Assembly (NCBI GenBank): GCA_030699905.1
Contig: JAUYKQ010000018.1
Location: 1 to 47,460 of the forward strand
Direction of reading: 5' to 3'
Length of the DNA: 47,460 nucleotides
DNA from: a bacterium
GTDB lineage: Bacteria > Patescibacteriota > Minisyncoccia > Phycocordibacterales > GCA-002787175
A program made the position numbers and the translations under genes. Shown here in pieces: positions 25,747 through 34,750 of the stretch; position 1 is the stretch's first letter; each line of letters opens with the position of its first letter. The notes beneath the pieces are model-generated. The model was not told the origin of the DNA. It saw only the letters and a list, made by a program, of their open reading frames with translations, and searched no databases.

Positions 25747-26553
25747 CTATTTATAAAACACTTTGTTTTCAAACCTTAAATCAATATATTCAAGTTCCGG
25801 AATTTTCCCGCCAGTTTGAATATTTGCAAACGCGATGCTCAAGGACTCAAGCACGGTTGAAAATTCTTGTTCCAGCGAAAAAATGACTTTTGTTCCGTTC
25901 TCCAAAAAAACCTGACGCTCACCGTCTTCTTTTTCCCAAAAAGCTATCGGAGTCAAGTTTGTTATATTTTTGACCTCTTCTAAAAAACTCAAAACAGCGA
26001 CAAACCCCTCCTTGGTATCGTATCTTTGAGAGATAGGTACCTCGTGGTCAATAAGACCGTAAAAACGCAAGTAAACCGTTCCCGCAAGTTCCGGCGAAGG
26101 AGCATAAACAAAGCCATCTTTGTCAGTGAAAAAGCACGGCGTCTCAAGGGGAGCTTCTGAAAAATCCGGTTCACCTTGGCACCATATGGCCTTTGGCTGT
26201 CGCTCGGAAACAACCACAGAAAAAGACCGCAAATCAGTAGTATGAATGGCCAATTCTTTGACTTTTGGATGCTTCTCCAGAATATAATTTTTAACCGATA
26301 CTTTGGAATACAGAAAAATGTTTGACTTTGGAAAAAGAAAAAAGTGTTTGCCCGACAGGGCCTCTCTGGTTGAAGCGACAAGAGCGCCGGCATCTATGGT
26401 TGTATTTCCACGAACTTCTATCTTATTCACTTGAAAATAAGGCAGATGCGACAGAAAAGTTAGCAATCCAAAAATAATAACTGAAAGACAGATAAGAAAG
26501 GCCGATATGCGCAAAATTTTTTGCCTTTTGCGATCTTTTAGTCGGATTTTCAT
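25747..26553 (-). CDS. ftsQ: FtsQ/DivIB-like cell division protein
   Basis: 268 aa from the ATG at 26553 (the frame is open 23 codons further upstream, but the basic N-terminus MKIRLKDRKRQKILR followed by the single membrane helix, about 14-37, fits the family). POTRA domain follows: LPYFQVNKIEVRGNTTID (about 38-55), then the beta domain with HPKVKELAIHTTDLRSFSVV and VSERQPKAIW. FtsQ links the early and late parts of the divisome in the periplasmic or outer space. Lies between SerS and the membrane pair. Confidence 0.82.
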   Translation of the reverse strand: MKIRLKDRKRQKILRISAFLICLSVIIFGLLTFLSHLPYFQVNKIEVRGNTTIDAGALVASTREALSGKHFFLFPKSNIFLYSKVSVKNYILEKHPKVKELAIHTTDLRSFSVVVSERQPKAIWCQGEPDFSEAPLETPCFFTDKDGFVYAPSPELAGTVYLRFYGLIDHEVPISQRYDTKEGFVAVLSFLEEVKNITNLTPIAFWEKEDGERQVFLENGTKVIFSLEQEFSTVLESLSIAFANIQTGGKIPELEYIDLRFENKVFYK

Positions 26554-26634
26554 TTGACATGGAACATAAGAAAATCGGCAGATGGACTCTGCCCCGCGGG
26601 GCTTGCCACTTGCGGTATTCAAAGTAGTTACCGC

Positions 26635-27903
26635 CTAAATCTTTCGCTCTATCTTCTCTTTTCCCATGTATTTTTGCAAAACCTTGGGAATCAAAACAGA
26701 GCCGTCTTCCTGTTGGTAATTTTCAACTATGGCGGAAAGAACGCGCGGTGTCGGTATGGCCGTGGCGTTTAAAGAGTGGGCGTAGCGTTTTTTGTCACCG
26801 TCGTCATAGCGGATATTAAAACGGCGGGTTTGAAAGTCATGATAATACGAAGCGCTGGCGATTTCTCTATAAGAGTTCTGCGAAGGCATCCACAATTCCG
26901 TGTCGTATGATTTTACTTGGGCCTTTTTCAAGTCCCCCGTGCATATCGCGAGTTGCCTATACGGAATGCAAAGCGACTCAACAAATTCTTCCGTATTGCG
27001 ATTTAACTCCTCGTGAATTTTCACTGATTCGGCATGATCACAGTGGCATAAAACAAGCTGTTCCAATTTGTAAAACTCATGCACGCGTATCAGCCCTTTT
27101 GTGTCCTTGCCGTGACTTCCCGCCTCTCTTCTGTAACAAGGTGAAAAAGCCAAATATCTTTTCGGCAAATCTTCTTTCTTTAAAATCTCTTCGGAATGAT
27201 AGGCCATCATCGCCACTTCCGAAGTACCCGAAAGATAATCATCGTCCTGAGTTTTAAAAAGGTCCTCGGCGTCTGCCGGTAAATGCCCCGTCCCGTAAAA
27301 AAATTCCTTCTTTACTATTGCCGGAGCGATGAAAGGAACGAAATTTTTATTTCCGAAAAATTCCCGCGCGTAATTCCAAACAGCCCAGGACATGTCCGCT
27401 CCTTCATTTTTCAAAAAGTATCCTCTAAAACCGTGAACTTTCGTCCCTCTTTCAAAGTCCACCATGTCCAAATTTTTCATTATCTCAACATGGTCTTTTG
27501 GCTCAAAAGAAAACTGTGGCTTTTCCCCCCACGTTTTTAACTCCAAATTGTCCTCCTCGCCCTTGCCGTCAGGAACCGACATGTCGGGAATATTAGGAAC
27601 GGCAAGCATCATGTTTTTCCAATCCGTCACTAACGTCTTGAAATACTCTTCGTCGTCTTTCATTCCGTCTTTTAGGGCGCGCATTTCTTCTACCAAACTT
27701 TTACGTCTAAGGTCGTCTCGGCAAGACGATATCGCGTTGCCAACCCTGTTTTGCTCGGCGCGCTTTTCCTCAATTTTCCGAATCAATATTCTTCTCTCGC
27801 TATCTTTTTTCAAAAACTCGTCCACGTCAAGTTCAATCCTTTTCTTTTTAACGGCTTCTTTTACGAGGTCTGTGTTCTCGCGAATAAAATTTATATCTAA
27901 CAT
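26635..27903 (-). CDS. serS: Seryl-tRNA synthetase
   Basis: 422 aa, normal length. Charges tRNA-Ser. N-terminal coiled-coil arm (about 1-110: LDINFIRENTDLVKEAVKKK ... EYFKTLVTDWKNMML) that contacts the long variable arm of tRNA-Ser; class II core with motif 1 near VHGFRGYFLKNEGADMSWAV, motif 2 CYRREAGSHGKDTKGLIRVH (about 262-281) and motif 3 NATAIPTPRVLSAIVENYQQ (about 378-397). All core motifs are intact. Confidence 0.97.
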   Translation of the reverse strand: MLDINFIRENTDLVKEAVKKKRIELDVDEFLKKDSERRILIRKIEEKRAEQNRVGNAISSCRDDLRRKSLVEEMRALKDGMKDDEEYFKTLVTDWKNMMLAVPNIPDMSVPDGKGEEDNLELKTWGEKPQFSFEPKDHVEIMKNLDMVDFERGTKVHGFRGYFLKNEGADMSWAVWNYAREFFGNKNFVPFIAPAIVKKEFFYGTGHLPADAEDLFKTQDDDYLSGTSEVAMMAYHSEEILKKEDLPKRYLAFSPCYRREAGSHGKDTKGLIRVHEFYKLEQLVLCHCDHAESVKIHEELNRNTEEFVESLCIPYRQLAICTGDLKKAQVKSYDTELWMPSQNSYREIASASYYHDFQTRRFNIRYDDGDKKRYAHSLNATAIPTPRVLSAIVENYQQEDGSVLIPKVLQKYMGKEKIERKI

Positions 27904-28006
27904 AAATATGTAATATTAAACCCGCGCCCGAAAAATCTAACCGCAACTTCTGACTTTTCACTTTTAACTTGCATGTCGCAGATTACATGCATTATACCAA
28001 ATCTGT

Positions 28007-28012
28007 TACAAT
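28007..28012 (+). promoter_or_regulatory. -10 box of dprA
   Basis: TACAAT 6 nt before the ATG at 28019, predicting a leaderless transcript. Confidence 0.55.
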
Positions 28013-28018
28013 ATTTCC

Positions 28019-28891
28019 ATGGATTATCCCCTTTCCACGATTACAGGCGAAAAAATGCCGGAACGTCTTCGTCAAATACCCGTATCGCCGAAAAAACTCC
28101 ACTACAGAGGTAACCTCCCCGACTGGAGCGGTAAATTCCTCTGTGTTGTCGGTTCCCGAAAATATACACCCTACGGAAAAAGTGTTTGCGAAAATCTGAT
28201 AGCCGGCCTTTCGGGCTATCCGATAACAGTAGTATCGGGTCTGGCTTTGGGAATTGACGGCATAGCTCATGAAGCGGCGCTTTCTGCCGGCCTCGTTACT
28301 TTGGCTTTTCCGGGTTCCGGCCTTGACTGGAAAGTTTTGTATCCATCATCTCACGCGGGGCTGGCCCAAAAAATTCTGGAAAGAGGAGGCGCGATTTTTT
28401 CGGAGTCAGAGCCGGATTTCCGAGCCCGACCCGAAAGTTTTCCTCAAAGAAACAGAATTATGGCGGGAATTTCCCACGCCATTTTGGTAATAGAGGCCGA
28501 GTTAAAATCAGGCACGCTTATCACTTCTCGTCTGGCGACGGAATACAACCGCGACGTATTCACCATTCCTCACTCCATATTTTCAAAAACCGGCGAGGGA
28601 CCGCACATGCTTCTGAAACTCGGCGCCACTTTGATAACTTCACCAAGCGACATTTTAGACGCTTTTGATATTGGTCCTGAAAAGAAAGACACTGAATTTT
28701 CACCCAATAAATACGCCGACTGCATGCCCGACGAACTTCTCGTAATAGAAAAGCTCACGATACCCCAATCCCGCGACGGACTCATACGGCAGTTGCCTTT
28801 TCCGGCTTCTCAGGTAAATTCCATTTTAACAATGTTGGAGATAAGAGGTCTGGTGAAGGAAGAGTTAGGAAGGATAAGAATCGTGAATTGA
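28019..28891 (+). CDS. dprA: DNA processing protein DprA/Smf
   Basis: 290 aa. Binds incoming single-stranded DNA and loads RecA during natural transformation. Extended Rossmann domain: CVVGSRKYTPYGKSVCENLI (about 42-61), VVSGLALGIDGIAHEAAL (about 72-89), AFPGSGLDWKVLYP, GAIFSESEPD, PESFPQRNRIMAGIS and VIEAELKSGTLITSRLA. A C-terminal winged-helix domain (about 225-290) is present, the N-terminal SAM domain is absent. With pseudopilins at 16.5-17.8 kb it supports competence. Confidence 0.95.
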   Translation: MDYPLSTITGEKMPERLRQIPVSPKKLHYRGNLPDWSGKFLCVVGSRKYTPYGKSVCENLIAGLSGYPITVVSGLALGIDGIAHEAALSAGLVTLAFPGSGLDWKVLYPSSHAGLAQKILERGGAIFSESEPDFRARPESFPQRNRIMAGISHAILVIEAELKSGTLITSRLATEYNRDVFTIPHSIFSKTGEGPHMLLKLGATLITSPSDILDAFDIGPEKKDTEFSPNKYADCMPDELLVIEKLTIPQSRDGLIRQLPFPASQVNSILTMLEIRGLVKEELGRIRIVN

Positions 28892-28951
28892 GAGAAAAAT
28901 AATTTTCAACTTATTGCATCTTTCGCATAGTTCGTGTAATACTTAAAAACC

Positions 28952-31156
28952 ATGAAGCTTTTAATAGTGGAATCCCCCGCCAAAGCAAAAACCATTTCAA
29001 AATATTTGGACAATGAATACACGGTTCGGGCCTCTGTCGGTCATATCCGTGATTTGCCCAAGTCAAACAAAAAAGCCATTTCAATAGAAGGTGGTTTTGT
29101 TCCGCATTACGAAATTGTAAAAGGTAAAGAGAAAGTGGTAAGCGAGCTTAAAGCCCTCGCGGAGAGGGCCGATGAAATAGTGCTGGCGACCGACTTGGAC
29201 CGTGAAGGAGAAGCCATCGCTTGGCATTTGTCTGAACTTTTTAAAAAAGGTGTCGCGAAAAATAGAGGGCGCGACTCATCCGGTCCGTTGAAAAGAATTA
29301 CCTACAGCGAAATCACAAAAGAAGCGATTCGGGAAGCGCTTAAACACCCGAGGACTATTGACCAAAATCTGCGCAAGGCCCAAGAAGCGCGCAGGGTTCT
29401 TGACCGACTCGTCGGCTACGACCTATCCGGTCTCATATGGAAAAAGCTCCGTTACGGACTGTCGGCGGGACGCGTGCAGTCGCCGGCCCTGCGGATAATA
29501 GTGGAGCGCGAAAGAGAAATAAAGGCATTCAAGCCCGAAAAATTTTGGGTCATAACGGCCAACGTAAAAAATAAAGAAGCTGAATTTTCAGTGGTATGCT
29601 CGGAAGAGCCGCGAGAAAAAGAGCAAGTGAACAAAATCGTTTCGGACGGAGAGAAAGGACAATGGTATGTCAAAGACATCGTGGAAACAAAAGCCGGTCG
29701 TTCTCCGCGCCCTCCTTTTATCACGTCCACGCTCCAACAATCCGCTTCCACCCGACTGGGATTTACTCCCGCCCGCACCATGGGCGTCGCTCAAAAACTT
29801 TACGAAAACGGACATATCACATATATGCGTACCGACAGCACGAACCTAAGCAAACAGGCACTCGGTTATGCCGCCTCAGTAATAGAAAAAAAATTTGGCA
29901 AAAATCTCGTACAGATTAGAACTTATGCCAAAAAAAGCAAAAACGCCCAAGAGGCCCACGAGGCCATCCGTCCGACAAACCTGGCAAAAGAAAAAATTTC
30001 CGGAAACGACGACCAGAAACGACTTTACGAACTTATCTGGCAAAGGGCTATCGCGAGCCAAATGGCGGATGCCGAAATTCTCCGCACAAAAATAACCGCG
30101 AACATAAAAAGCGACTCTGTTCCCGATTTCGCCATAAACGGTTCAAGGGTAATATCGGCGGGATGGCTTCTGGCTGACCCGAGGGCCCGTGGCGACGACG
30201 TTGAACTGCCAAAAGTGACAAAAGGCGAGGACCTTGACCTTTTAAATATAGGTTCGGAAGAAAAAGAGACGGAGCCGCCGTCACGTTTCAGTGAAGCCGG
30301 ACTCGTAAAAGAACTTGAGAAAAGAGGTATTGGCCGACCTTCCACTTACGCGTCTATTATAAAAACACTTGAAGACAGGGGTTACGTGGAAAAACAAAAC
30401 AAAGCGCTTGTGCCGACGGACACCGGTGAAGTGGTCAGCAGTTTTTTGGAAAAACATTTCTCTACTTATATAAGCGACGACTTTACCGCCCACATGGAAG
30501 ACGACCTTGACGATATCGCGAACGGTGACAAAGAATACAGAACCACTCTTGAAAACTTTTACACGCCTTTTTCCAAAGATGTAAAGGCCAAAGAAAACAT
30601 TGAGAAAATAAACAATTTAGGGTTGGCCGACAAAAAATTCAAATGTCCGACTTGCGGAGGGTCTATGATTATAAAACTCGGCAAAACGGGAAAATTTCTT
30701 TCTTGCGAAAAATTTCCCGACTGTTCGGGAGCTCTAATGATGGACGGCCACGAAATAAAGGTGGACGAGCCGATAGGTAAACATCCGGAAACGGGCGAAG
30801 ATATTTATCTTTTGACTGGGAGGTTCGGACCTTATGTCCAGCTCGGACTTCAAGAGAAAGGCAAAAACAAGCCGAAAGCAAGAAAAGCCAGTATTCCAAA
30901 AGATAAGGACTTGGGAACCGTAACGGTGGAGGACGCGGCAAAATATCTTTCATTGCCGAGAAAGCTCGGCAAACATCCGAAAACGGACAATGATATCTCC
31001 TCAAATATAGGACGCTTTGGACCGTACATAGTTCACGACGGAGATTTCCGCTCTCTTAAAGGCGCGGACAACCCATACGAAATCACTTTGGAGCGGGCGT
31101 TGCAAATACTCTCGGAACCGAAAAAAGCCCGTTTCGGCAGAAAGAAAAAAGAATAG
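28952..31156 (+). CDS. topA: DNA topoisomerase I
   Basis: 734 aa. Relaxes negative supercoils. Toprim domain first (LLIVESPAKAKTISKYL, about 3-19; LATDLDREGEAIAWHL, about 79-94), then the type IA core with RRVLDRLVGYDLSG and SAGRVQSPALRIIVERE; active-site Tyr in ITYMRTDSTNLS (about residue 291). GRPSTYASIIKTLEDRGYV follows near 455. One C4 zinc finger (CPTCGG ... CEKFPDC, about 567-595) and two C-terminal DNA-binding repeats ending FGPYVQLG and FGPYIVHDG. TAATAC lies 9 nt before the ATG. Confidence 0.97.
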   Translation: MKLLIVESPAKAKTISKYLDNEYTVRASVGHIRDLPKSNKKAISIEGGFVPHYEIVKGKEKVVSELKALAERADEIVLATDLDREGEAIAWHLSELFKKGVAKNRGRDSSGPLKRITYSEITKEAIREALKHPRTIDQNLRKAQEARRVLDRLVGYDLSGLIWKKLRYGLSAGRVQSPALRIIVEREREIKAFKPEKFWVITANVKNKEAEFSVVCSEEPREKEQVNKIVSDGEKGQWYVKDIVETKAGRSPRPPFITSTLQQSASTRLGFTPARTMGVAQKLYENGHITYMRTDSTNLSKQALGYAASVIEKKFGKNLVQIRTYAKKSKNAQEAHEAIRPTNLAKEKISGNDDQKRLYELIWQRAIASQMADAEILRTKITANIKSDSVPDFAINGSRVISAGWLLADPRARGDDVELPKVTKGEDLDLLNIGSEEKETEPPSRFSEAGLVKELEKRGIGRPSTYASIIKTLEDRGYVEKQNKALVPTDTGEVVSSFLEKHFSTYISDDFTAHMEDDLDDIANGDKEYRTTLENFYTPFSKDVKAKENIEKINNLGLADKKFKCPTCGGSMIIKLGKTGKFLSCEKFPDCSGALMMDGHEIKVDEPIGKHPETGEDIYLLTGRFGPYVQLGLQEKGKNKPKARKASIPKDKDLGTVTVEDAAKYLSLPRKLGKHPKTDNDISSNIGRFGPYIVHDGDFRSLKGADNPYEITLERALQILSEPKKARFGRKKKE

Positions 31157-31166
31157 ACAAAAGAAA

Positions 31167-31192
31167 ATGCCCGAAACAACGTTCGGACATTT
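31167..31192. terminator. Weak bidirectional hairpin terminator
   Basis: CCGAA / TTCGG stem with flanking pairs; T-rich on the minus-strand side, which would end the small gene at 31214-31408. Confidence 0.45.
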
Positions 31193-31213
31193 GCGATGGG
31201 AATGATATGATGC

Positions 31214-31408
31214 TCACAAACTCATCATAAAGTCGTACATCTCCTCATCTTCTTTCCTTTTTAAGGGAGGTGAATTATATTCAATTTCTGAATCCCCGAG
31301 GACGAGCCCGTGTCCGTCAGGGTTTGACCGCCTCGTGGTGTGTCTTGATTGACGAGAATGTTTTCTCCCACATTCTCGCCCCATTTGCTGACTGTTTGTA
31401 TTTTTCAT
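31214..31408 (-). CDS. Small hypothetical protein
   Basis: 64 aa from the ATG at 31408, chosen because AGGAGAG lies just before it and TATAAG further up; the open frame continues upstream to 31561 without support. Basic, Gln/Arg-rich N-terminus (NTNSQQMGRECGRKHSRQSR) and acidic, Met-rich C-terminus (KRKEDEEMYDFMMSL). No Cys pair, no membrane segment, no recognised family. It has its own promoter, ribosome-binding site and terminator, which supports expression as a single gene. Confidence 0.55.
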   Translation of the reverse strand: MKNTNSQQMGRECGRKHSRQSRHTTRRSNPDGHGLVLGDSEIEYNSPPLKRKEDEEMYDFMMSL

Positions 31409-31660
31409 AGATACTCTCCTTATACCAGTATCACATAGTGGCCCCCAGGATGTCAACGTGCCATCGCACAACTCTCTTTCCACAAATTTTGTCGCAAGAG
31501 AAAAACTCCGAAAATTGAAAATTGCCACTTCCTTAACTTTTGCTTCATATTTCTTATTCATAATTCATAAATCATATTTCACTTTTAATCTTGCCTACTC
31601 CTTCCCCATTCGCTATTCTTAGCTTACGGCTACGCTTAAACATAATGTCTAAACATTTTT

Positions 31661-33292
31661 ATGTCAGATTCTTCCCTTGAAAAACTCATTTCAATATTAG
31701 AAAAGCCGACTCCTTCGGACATCGCTCTTATTTCCAAGGCCTATCACTTTGCGAAAGAGGCGCATCAAAGCCACCTGCGCTTCTCCGGAGAGCCCTACTT
31801 CAATCACCTTTTCGCTACGGCCGTAAACTTGGCCGAACTTCGCATGGGCCCCATAACCATTTCCGCGGGACTCCTGCACGACTCTCTGGAAGACGCGAAT
31901 ATAAGCCGGGAAACACTGGAAAAAGAGTTCGGCAAGGAAATTCTTTTCTTAGTTGAAGGTGTCACAAAACTCGGCCACGTCAGATATCACGGCGCCGAAC
32001 GACACGTGGAATCATTGCGTAAATTTTTCGTAGCTGTTTCCAAAGACCTCAGGGTTCTCATCATCAAACTTTGCGACCGTCTGCACAACATGGAAACGCT
32101 CGCGCATGTTCGCGAGGAAAAAAGAGAACGCATCGCCAAAGAAACCTTGGAAATATATTCGGCTCTGGCGTATCGTCTGGGCATACGAAAACTTTCGCGC
32201 CGACTGGCCGACCTGTCGTTCCCCTATGTCTATCCCGAGGAACATAAAAGAACCGAAGAACTTTTGAGCAAACGTTTGAAAAAAGAAACATCCTCCCACC
32301 TTGAGAAGATGTTAAAGTCGGTGAAAAAAGAACTTGGCAAGGCGGGTATTACCGAATTTTTTACAAGCTATCGCGTAAAAGGTCTGTACAATCTCTACTT
32401 GAAATTAAAGAGAAAGGACTGGGATATTGAAAAAATTTATGATATTTCCGCCTTGCGCATCATAGTGCCGACAGTCGCCGATTGCTATGCCGTCTTGGGA
32501 GTCATCCACGGGAACTGGATGCCTCTTCCCGGCCGAATAAAGGACTACATTGCCTTTCCGAAACGTAACGGTTATCAGGGAATACATACCACTATTTTCA
32601 CCGGAGACGGCACGATACTTGAGGTTCAGATAAGGACAAAAGCCATGAACAGAGAGGCCGAATACGGCATAGCTTCGCATTTTGAATACAAGGAAGAAAT
32701 GGCTTCAAAAGAAGAAGTGATGGAGAACAGCGTGTCGTGGGTGAAGGAAATATTGCCTTCCTTTACAATAAGGGACGAAAAGGACAAAGATATTCCGCTT
32801 TGGGTTGAAAACTTGAGGGCGGTTGAGTCGTTCCCTAAAGACCCGGCCGCCTTTATGGAGACCTTGGCTGTTGAATTTTTTGGAAACAGGGTCTTCGTGT
32901 TCACACCCAAAGGCGACGTTATGGACCTTCCTCAAGGAGCAAGTATTGTGGACTTTGCTTACGCCATACATTCAGACATCGGCAACCACATGGCCGGAGC
33001 AAAAGTCAACGGCAAAATTGTTCCGTTAAACAGAGAGCTCAAAAACGGCGAAATTGTGGAGGTTGTTACCAAAGAATCCGCCCATCCTTCGCTCAAGTGG
33101 ATAGAATTTTGTAAAACCAGTTTGGCCCAGAAACACATAAGAACGGCAGTGAAACTGCAGATATGGGTGCCTCGTAAAGAAAATCCGCCGAAAAAAAAGG
33201 AAGAGAGTCAATCCAAAAAACAGAAATCAGCCCGAAAACATGAGATGAGAAAAAGAAAAAAGAAAGGGAAAGGAGAGAAAATCAGACGGTAA
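31661..33292 (+). CDS. rel: RelA/SpoT-type (p)ppGpp synthetase/hydrolase, lacking the ACT domain
   Basis: 543 aa. Makes and degrades the stringent-response alarmone. HD hydrolase domain: YFNHLFATAVNLAELRM (about 46-62), LLHDSLEDANI (about 70-80) and KLCDRLHNMETL; all metal ligands of the HD type are present. Synthetase domain: YRVKGLYNLYLKLKRKD, YDISALRIIVPTVADCYAVL, RIKDYIAFPKRNGYQGIHTT and LEVQIRT with the catalytic acid. TGS domain: FVFTPKGDVMDLPQGASIVD. The C-terminal ACT/RRM module is absent and replaced by a Lys-rich tail. Its end overlaps the parB end by 11 bp. Confidence 0.95.
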   Translation: MSDSSLEKLISILEKPTPSDIALISKAYHFAKEAHQSHLRFSGEPYFNHLFATAVNLAELRMGPITISAGLLHDSLEDANISRETLEKEFGKEILFLVEGVTKLGHVRYHGAERHVESLRKFFVAVSKDLRVLIIKLCDRLHNMETLAHVREEKRERIAKETLEIYSALAYRLGIRKLSRRLADLSFPYVYPEEHKRTEELLSKRLKKETSSHLEKMLKSVKKELGKAGITEFFTSYRVKGLYNLYLKLKRKDWDIEKIYDISALRIIVPTVADCYAVLGVIHGNWMPLPGRIKDYIAFPKRNGYQGIHTTIFTGDGTILEVQIRTKAMNREAEYGIASHFEYKEEMASKEEVMENSVSWVKEILPSFTIRDEKDKDIPLWVENLRAVESFPKDPAAFMETLAVEFFGNRVFVFTPKGDVMDLPQGASIVDFAYAIHSDIGNHMAGAKVNGKIVPLNRELKNGEIVEVVTKESAHPSLKWIEFCKTSLAQKHIRTAVKLQIWVPRKENPPKKKEESQSKKQKSARKHEMRKRKKKGKGEKIRR

Positions 33293-34337
33293 AATTCTTT
33301 AAAGAATACAAATCAGTGTCATCGTCTTCTCTTTTTTGGTTTGGACTTCTGTCGTCTATCGGAAAATCCCGTGAGGCGGGGTCGTCGCTCAAAGAAAAAG
33401 TGTCCTCTGCTACCTCTACCGGTAGGGCAGAGGTATCCGGCACATCCGATCCGGAAAATTCTTGCCTATCAGGAATTTGATCAGGAAGTTGAGATGCTGA
33501 CAAAATCTCTCTGTCCGCTTTTATTTTATCAAGAATAGACATCAAATCGTCATTGGAGAAAAAATCAATGCGAATCTTCCCTCCGCCAAACGGTTTTGCT
33601 TCTATCATTACTCTTGTGCCCAAAATTTCCGAAAACATATTTTCAAGCTCTGCCTGTTCAGGCGATCTTGGAATTCGCCTGGCTCTTTCCACCGCTATTG
33701 AACGGGCTATTTGCTCGGCGTCCCGAACATTCATTTTCTTTAATATTATTTCTTTAAAAAGGGTCTGTTGTTCTTCCGGTCTGTCAACAAGCATGAGTAT
33801 TGGCCTCGTATGTCCTTCGTTTATTTTACCCTCGGAAAGAGCGTTAAGCATTTCCCCGGGTAACAAAAGAACCCGCAAACTGTTTGTTACGTACTCGCGG
33901 CTTCTGCCGATTTTCATGGCTATTTCGTGATGCTTCAACCCGAAATCTTCCACCAGTTTTTCAAACGCCCTGGCCCTTTCCACCACATTTAAGTCCTCAC
34001 GCTGAAGGTTCTCTATTATGGCCAATTCCAGCTTTTCTCTGTCGCTGTCTTCGCTCGCTCTTATAAGAACCGGAACCTGAAAAAGACCGGCGATTTTTGA
34101 AGCCCGAAGACGACGTTCTCCGGATATAAGCTCATACTCTACGGCCATTCCACCTTCCGGCGTTTGAAATTCTTTTCGTGTTACCACAAGCGGCTGCAAA
34201 ATTCCGTACATCTTTATGGATTCGGCCAAATCATTTAGGCGCGCCTCGTCAAATTCCCGTCTCGGCTGAAAAGGATTAGGTTTTATCTTATCTGTTTCTA
34301 TCCAAAAAATTGAATTGTTGAAAAATTGAGAAGACAT
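33282..34337 (-). CDS. parB: ParB-family chromosome partition protein
   Basis: 351 aa from the ATG at 34337; a TTG nine codons upstream is in frame but overlaps the TATAAT box (34354-34359). N-terminal CTPase domain: IKPNPFQPRREFDEARLNDL, YGILQPLVV, and the GERRLRASKIAG phosphate motif (about 72-83). LAIIENLQREDLNVVERARA and the helix-turn-helix GLKHHEIAMKIGRSREYVTN (about 134-153) bind parS. C-terminal region is Asp/Ser-rich and weakly conserved. No parA or recognisable parS (TGTTTCACGTGAAACA) is in the window. Convergent with rel. Confidence 0.93.
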   Translation of the reverse strand: MSSQFFNNSIFWIETDKIKPNPFQPRREFDEARLNDLAESIKMYGILQPLVVTRKEFQTPEGGMAVEYELISGERRLRASKIAGLFQVPVLIRASEDSDREKLELAIIENLQREDLNVVERARAFEKLVEDFGLKHHEIAMKIGRSREYVTNSLRVLLLPGEMLNALSEGKINEGHTRPILMLVDRPEEQQTLFKEIILKKMNVRDAEQIARSIAVERARRIPRSPEQAELENMFSEILGTRVMIEAKPFGGGKIRIDFFSNDDLMSILDKIKADREILSASQLPDQIPDRQEFSGSDVPDTSALPVEVAEDTFSLSDDPASRDFPIDDRSPNQKREDDDTDLYSLKNFTV

Positions 34338-34364
34338 AGAGTTATGGAATGCAATTATAGTCAA

Positions 34365-34557
34365 ATTTTATCACAGCTCTTACATAACGAGCAAGTTCTT
34401 CTAATAATACACAAGCTTAGCTTTAAGTATTGAGAAGTGAGGTCTAATTTCAGAGGAGATTTAGGGAGGCGATTTTGCGATTCGTTGTCCACGTTTTGTT
34501 GTCCACAATACACCACAAAAATCGTCCGAAAAAGGTGGTGGCCACGATTTCCAAAAT
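34365..34557. other. Intergenic region with two DnaA-box-like 9-mers
   Basis: No gene seen. GTTGTCCAC (34484-34492) and TTGTCCACA (34499-34507) are close to the DnaA box TTATCCACA. Two boxes next to parB are suggestive only; no AT-rich unwinding stretch or dnaA gene is seen. Confidence 0.3.
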
Positions 34558-34586
34558 TTGACATTTAGACCTGCTTGTCATATTCT
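34558..34586 (+). promoter_or_regulatory. Promoter of CRISPR cassette 1
   Basis: TTGACA (34558-34563), 17-nt spacer, TATTCT (34581-34586). Initiation 7 nt later would fall on the G at 34594, the first base of the conserved leader. Confidence 0.7.
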
Positions 34587-34593
34587 ACCGTTA

Positions 34594-34750
34594 GAAAACC
34601 TTGAAACCCGCCTTTGTCCAGGGCGGAGGCCGAGAACAGAGGACTTCGCGCGCCTCTTTTCCCGGCTAAACCACCGGTAACCCCGCGCGTGGCGCGGGAC
34701 CTCATCATTTTGCTTAGGGCGAAAAACGGCTAAATAGAGCCAGAGTCGGA
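34594..34750 (+). ncRNA. Structured CRISPR leader RNA, copy 1 (putative tracr/scout-like RNA)
   Basis: 157 nt, about 90% identical to 37757-37912; the first 110 nt differ at two positions only. Predicted hairpins: CCGCC/GGCGG (34608-34626), AGAGG/CCTCT (about 34638-34657) and CCCGCGC-GTG-GCGCGGG (about 34682-34698). GCTAAATAGAG (34729-34739) can pair with the CTCTA..AGC start of the first repeat, a short anti-repeat with a bulge. It begins at the predicted transcription start and reads into the array, so it would be co-transcribed with the guides. Confidence 0.65.

Noticed and set aside
34484-34507. Possible replication origin marked by two DnaA-like boxes
   Set aside because: Only two imperfect boxes, no dnaA or dnaN nearby, no AT-rich unwinding region; kept only as a note.
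34361-34564. 67-codon minus-strand frame upstream of parB
   Set aside because: It overlaps the parB promoter and the promoter of CRISPR cassette 1, with no family pattern.
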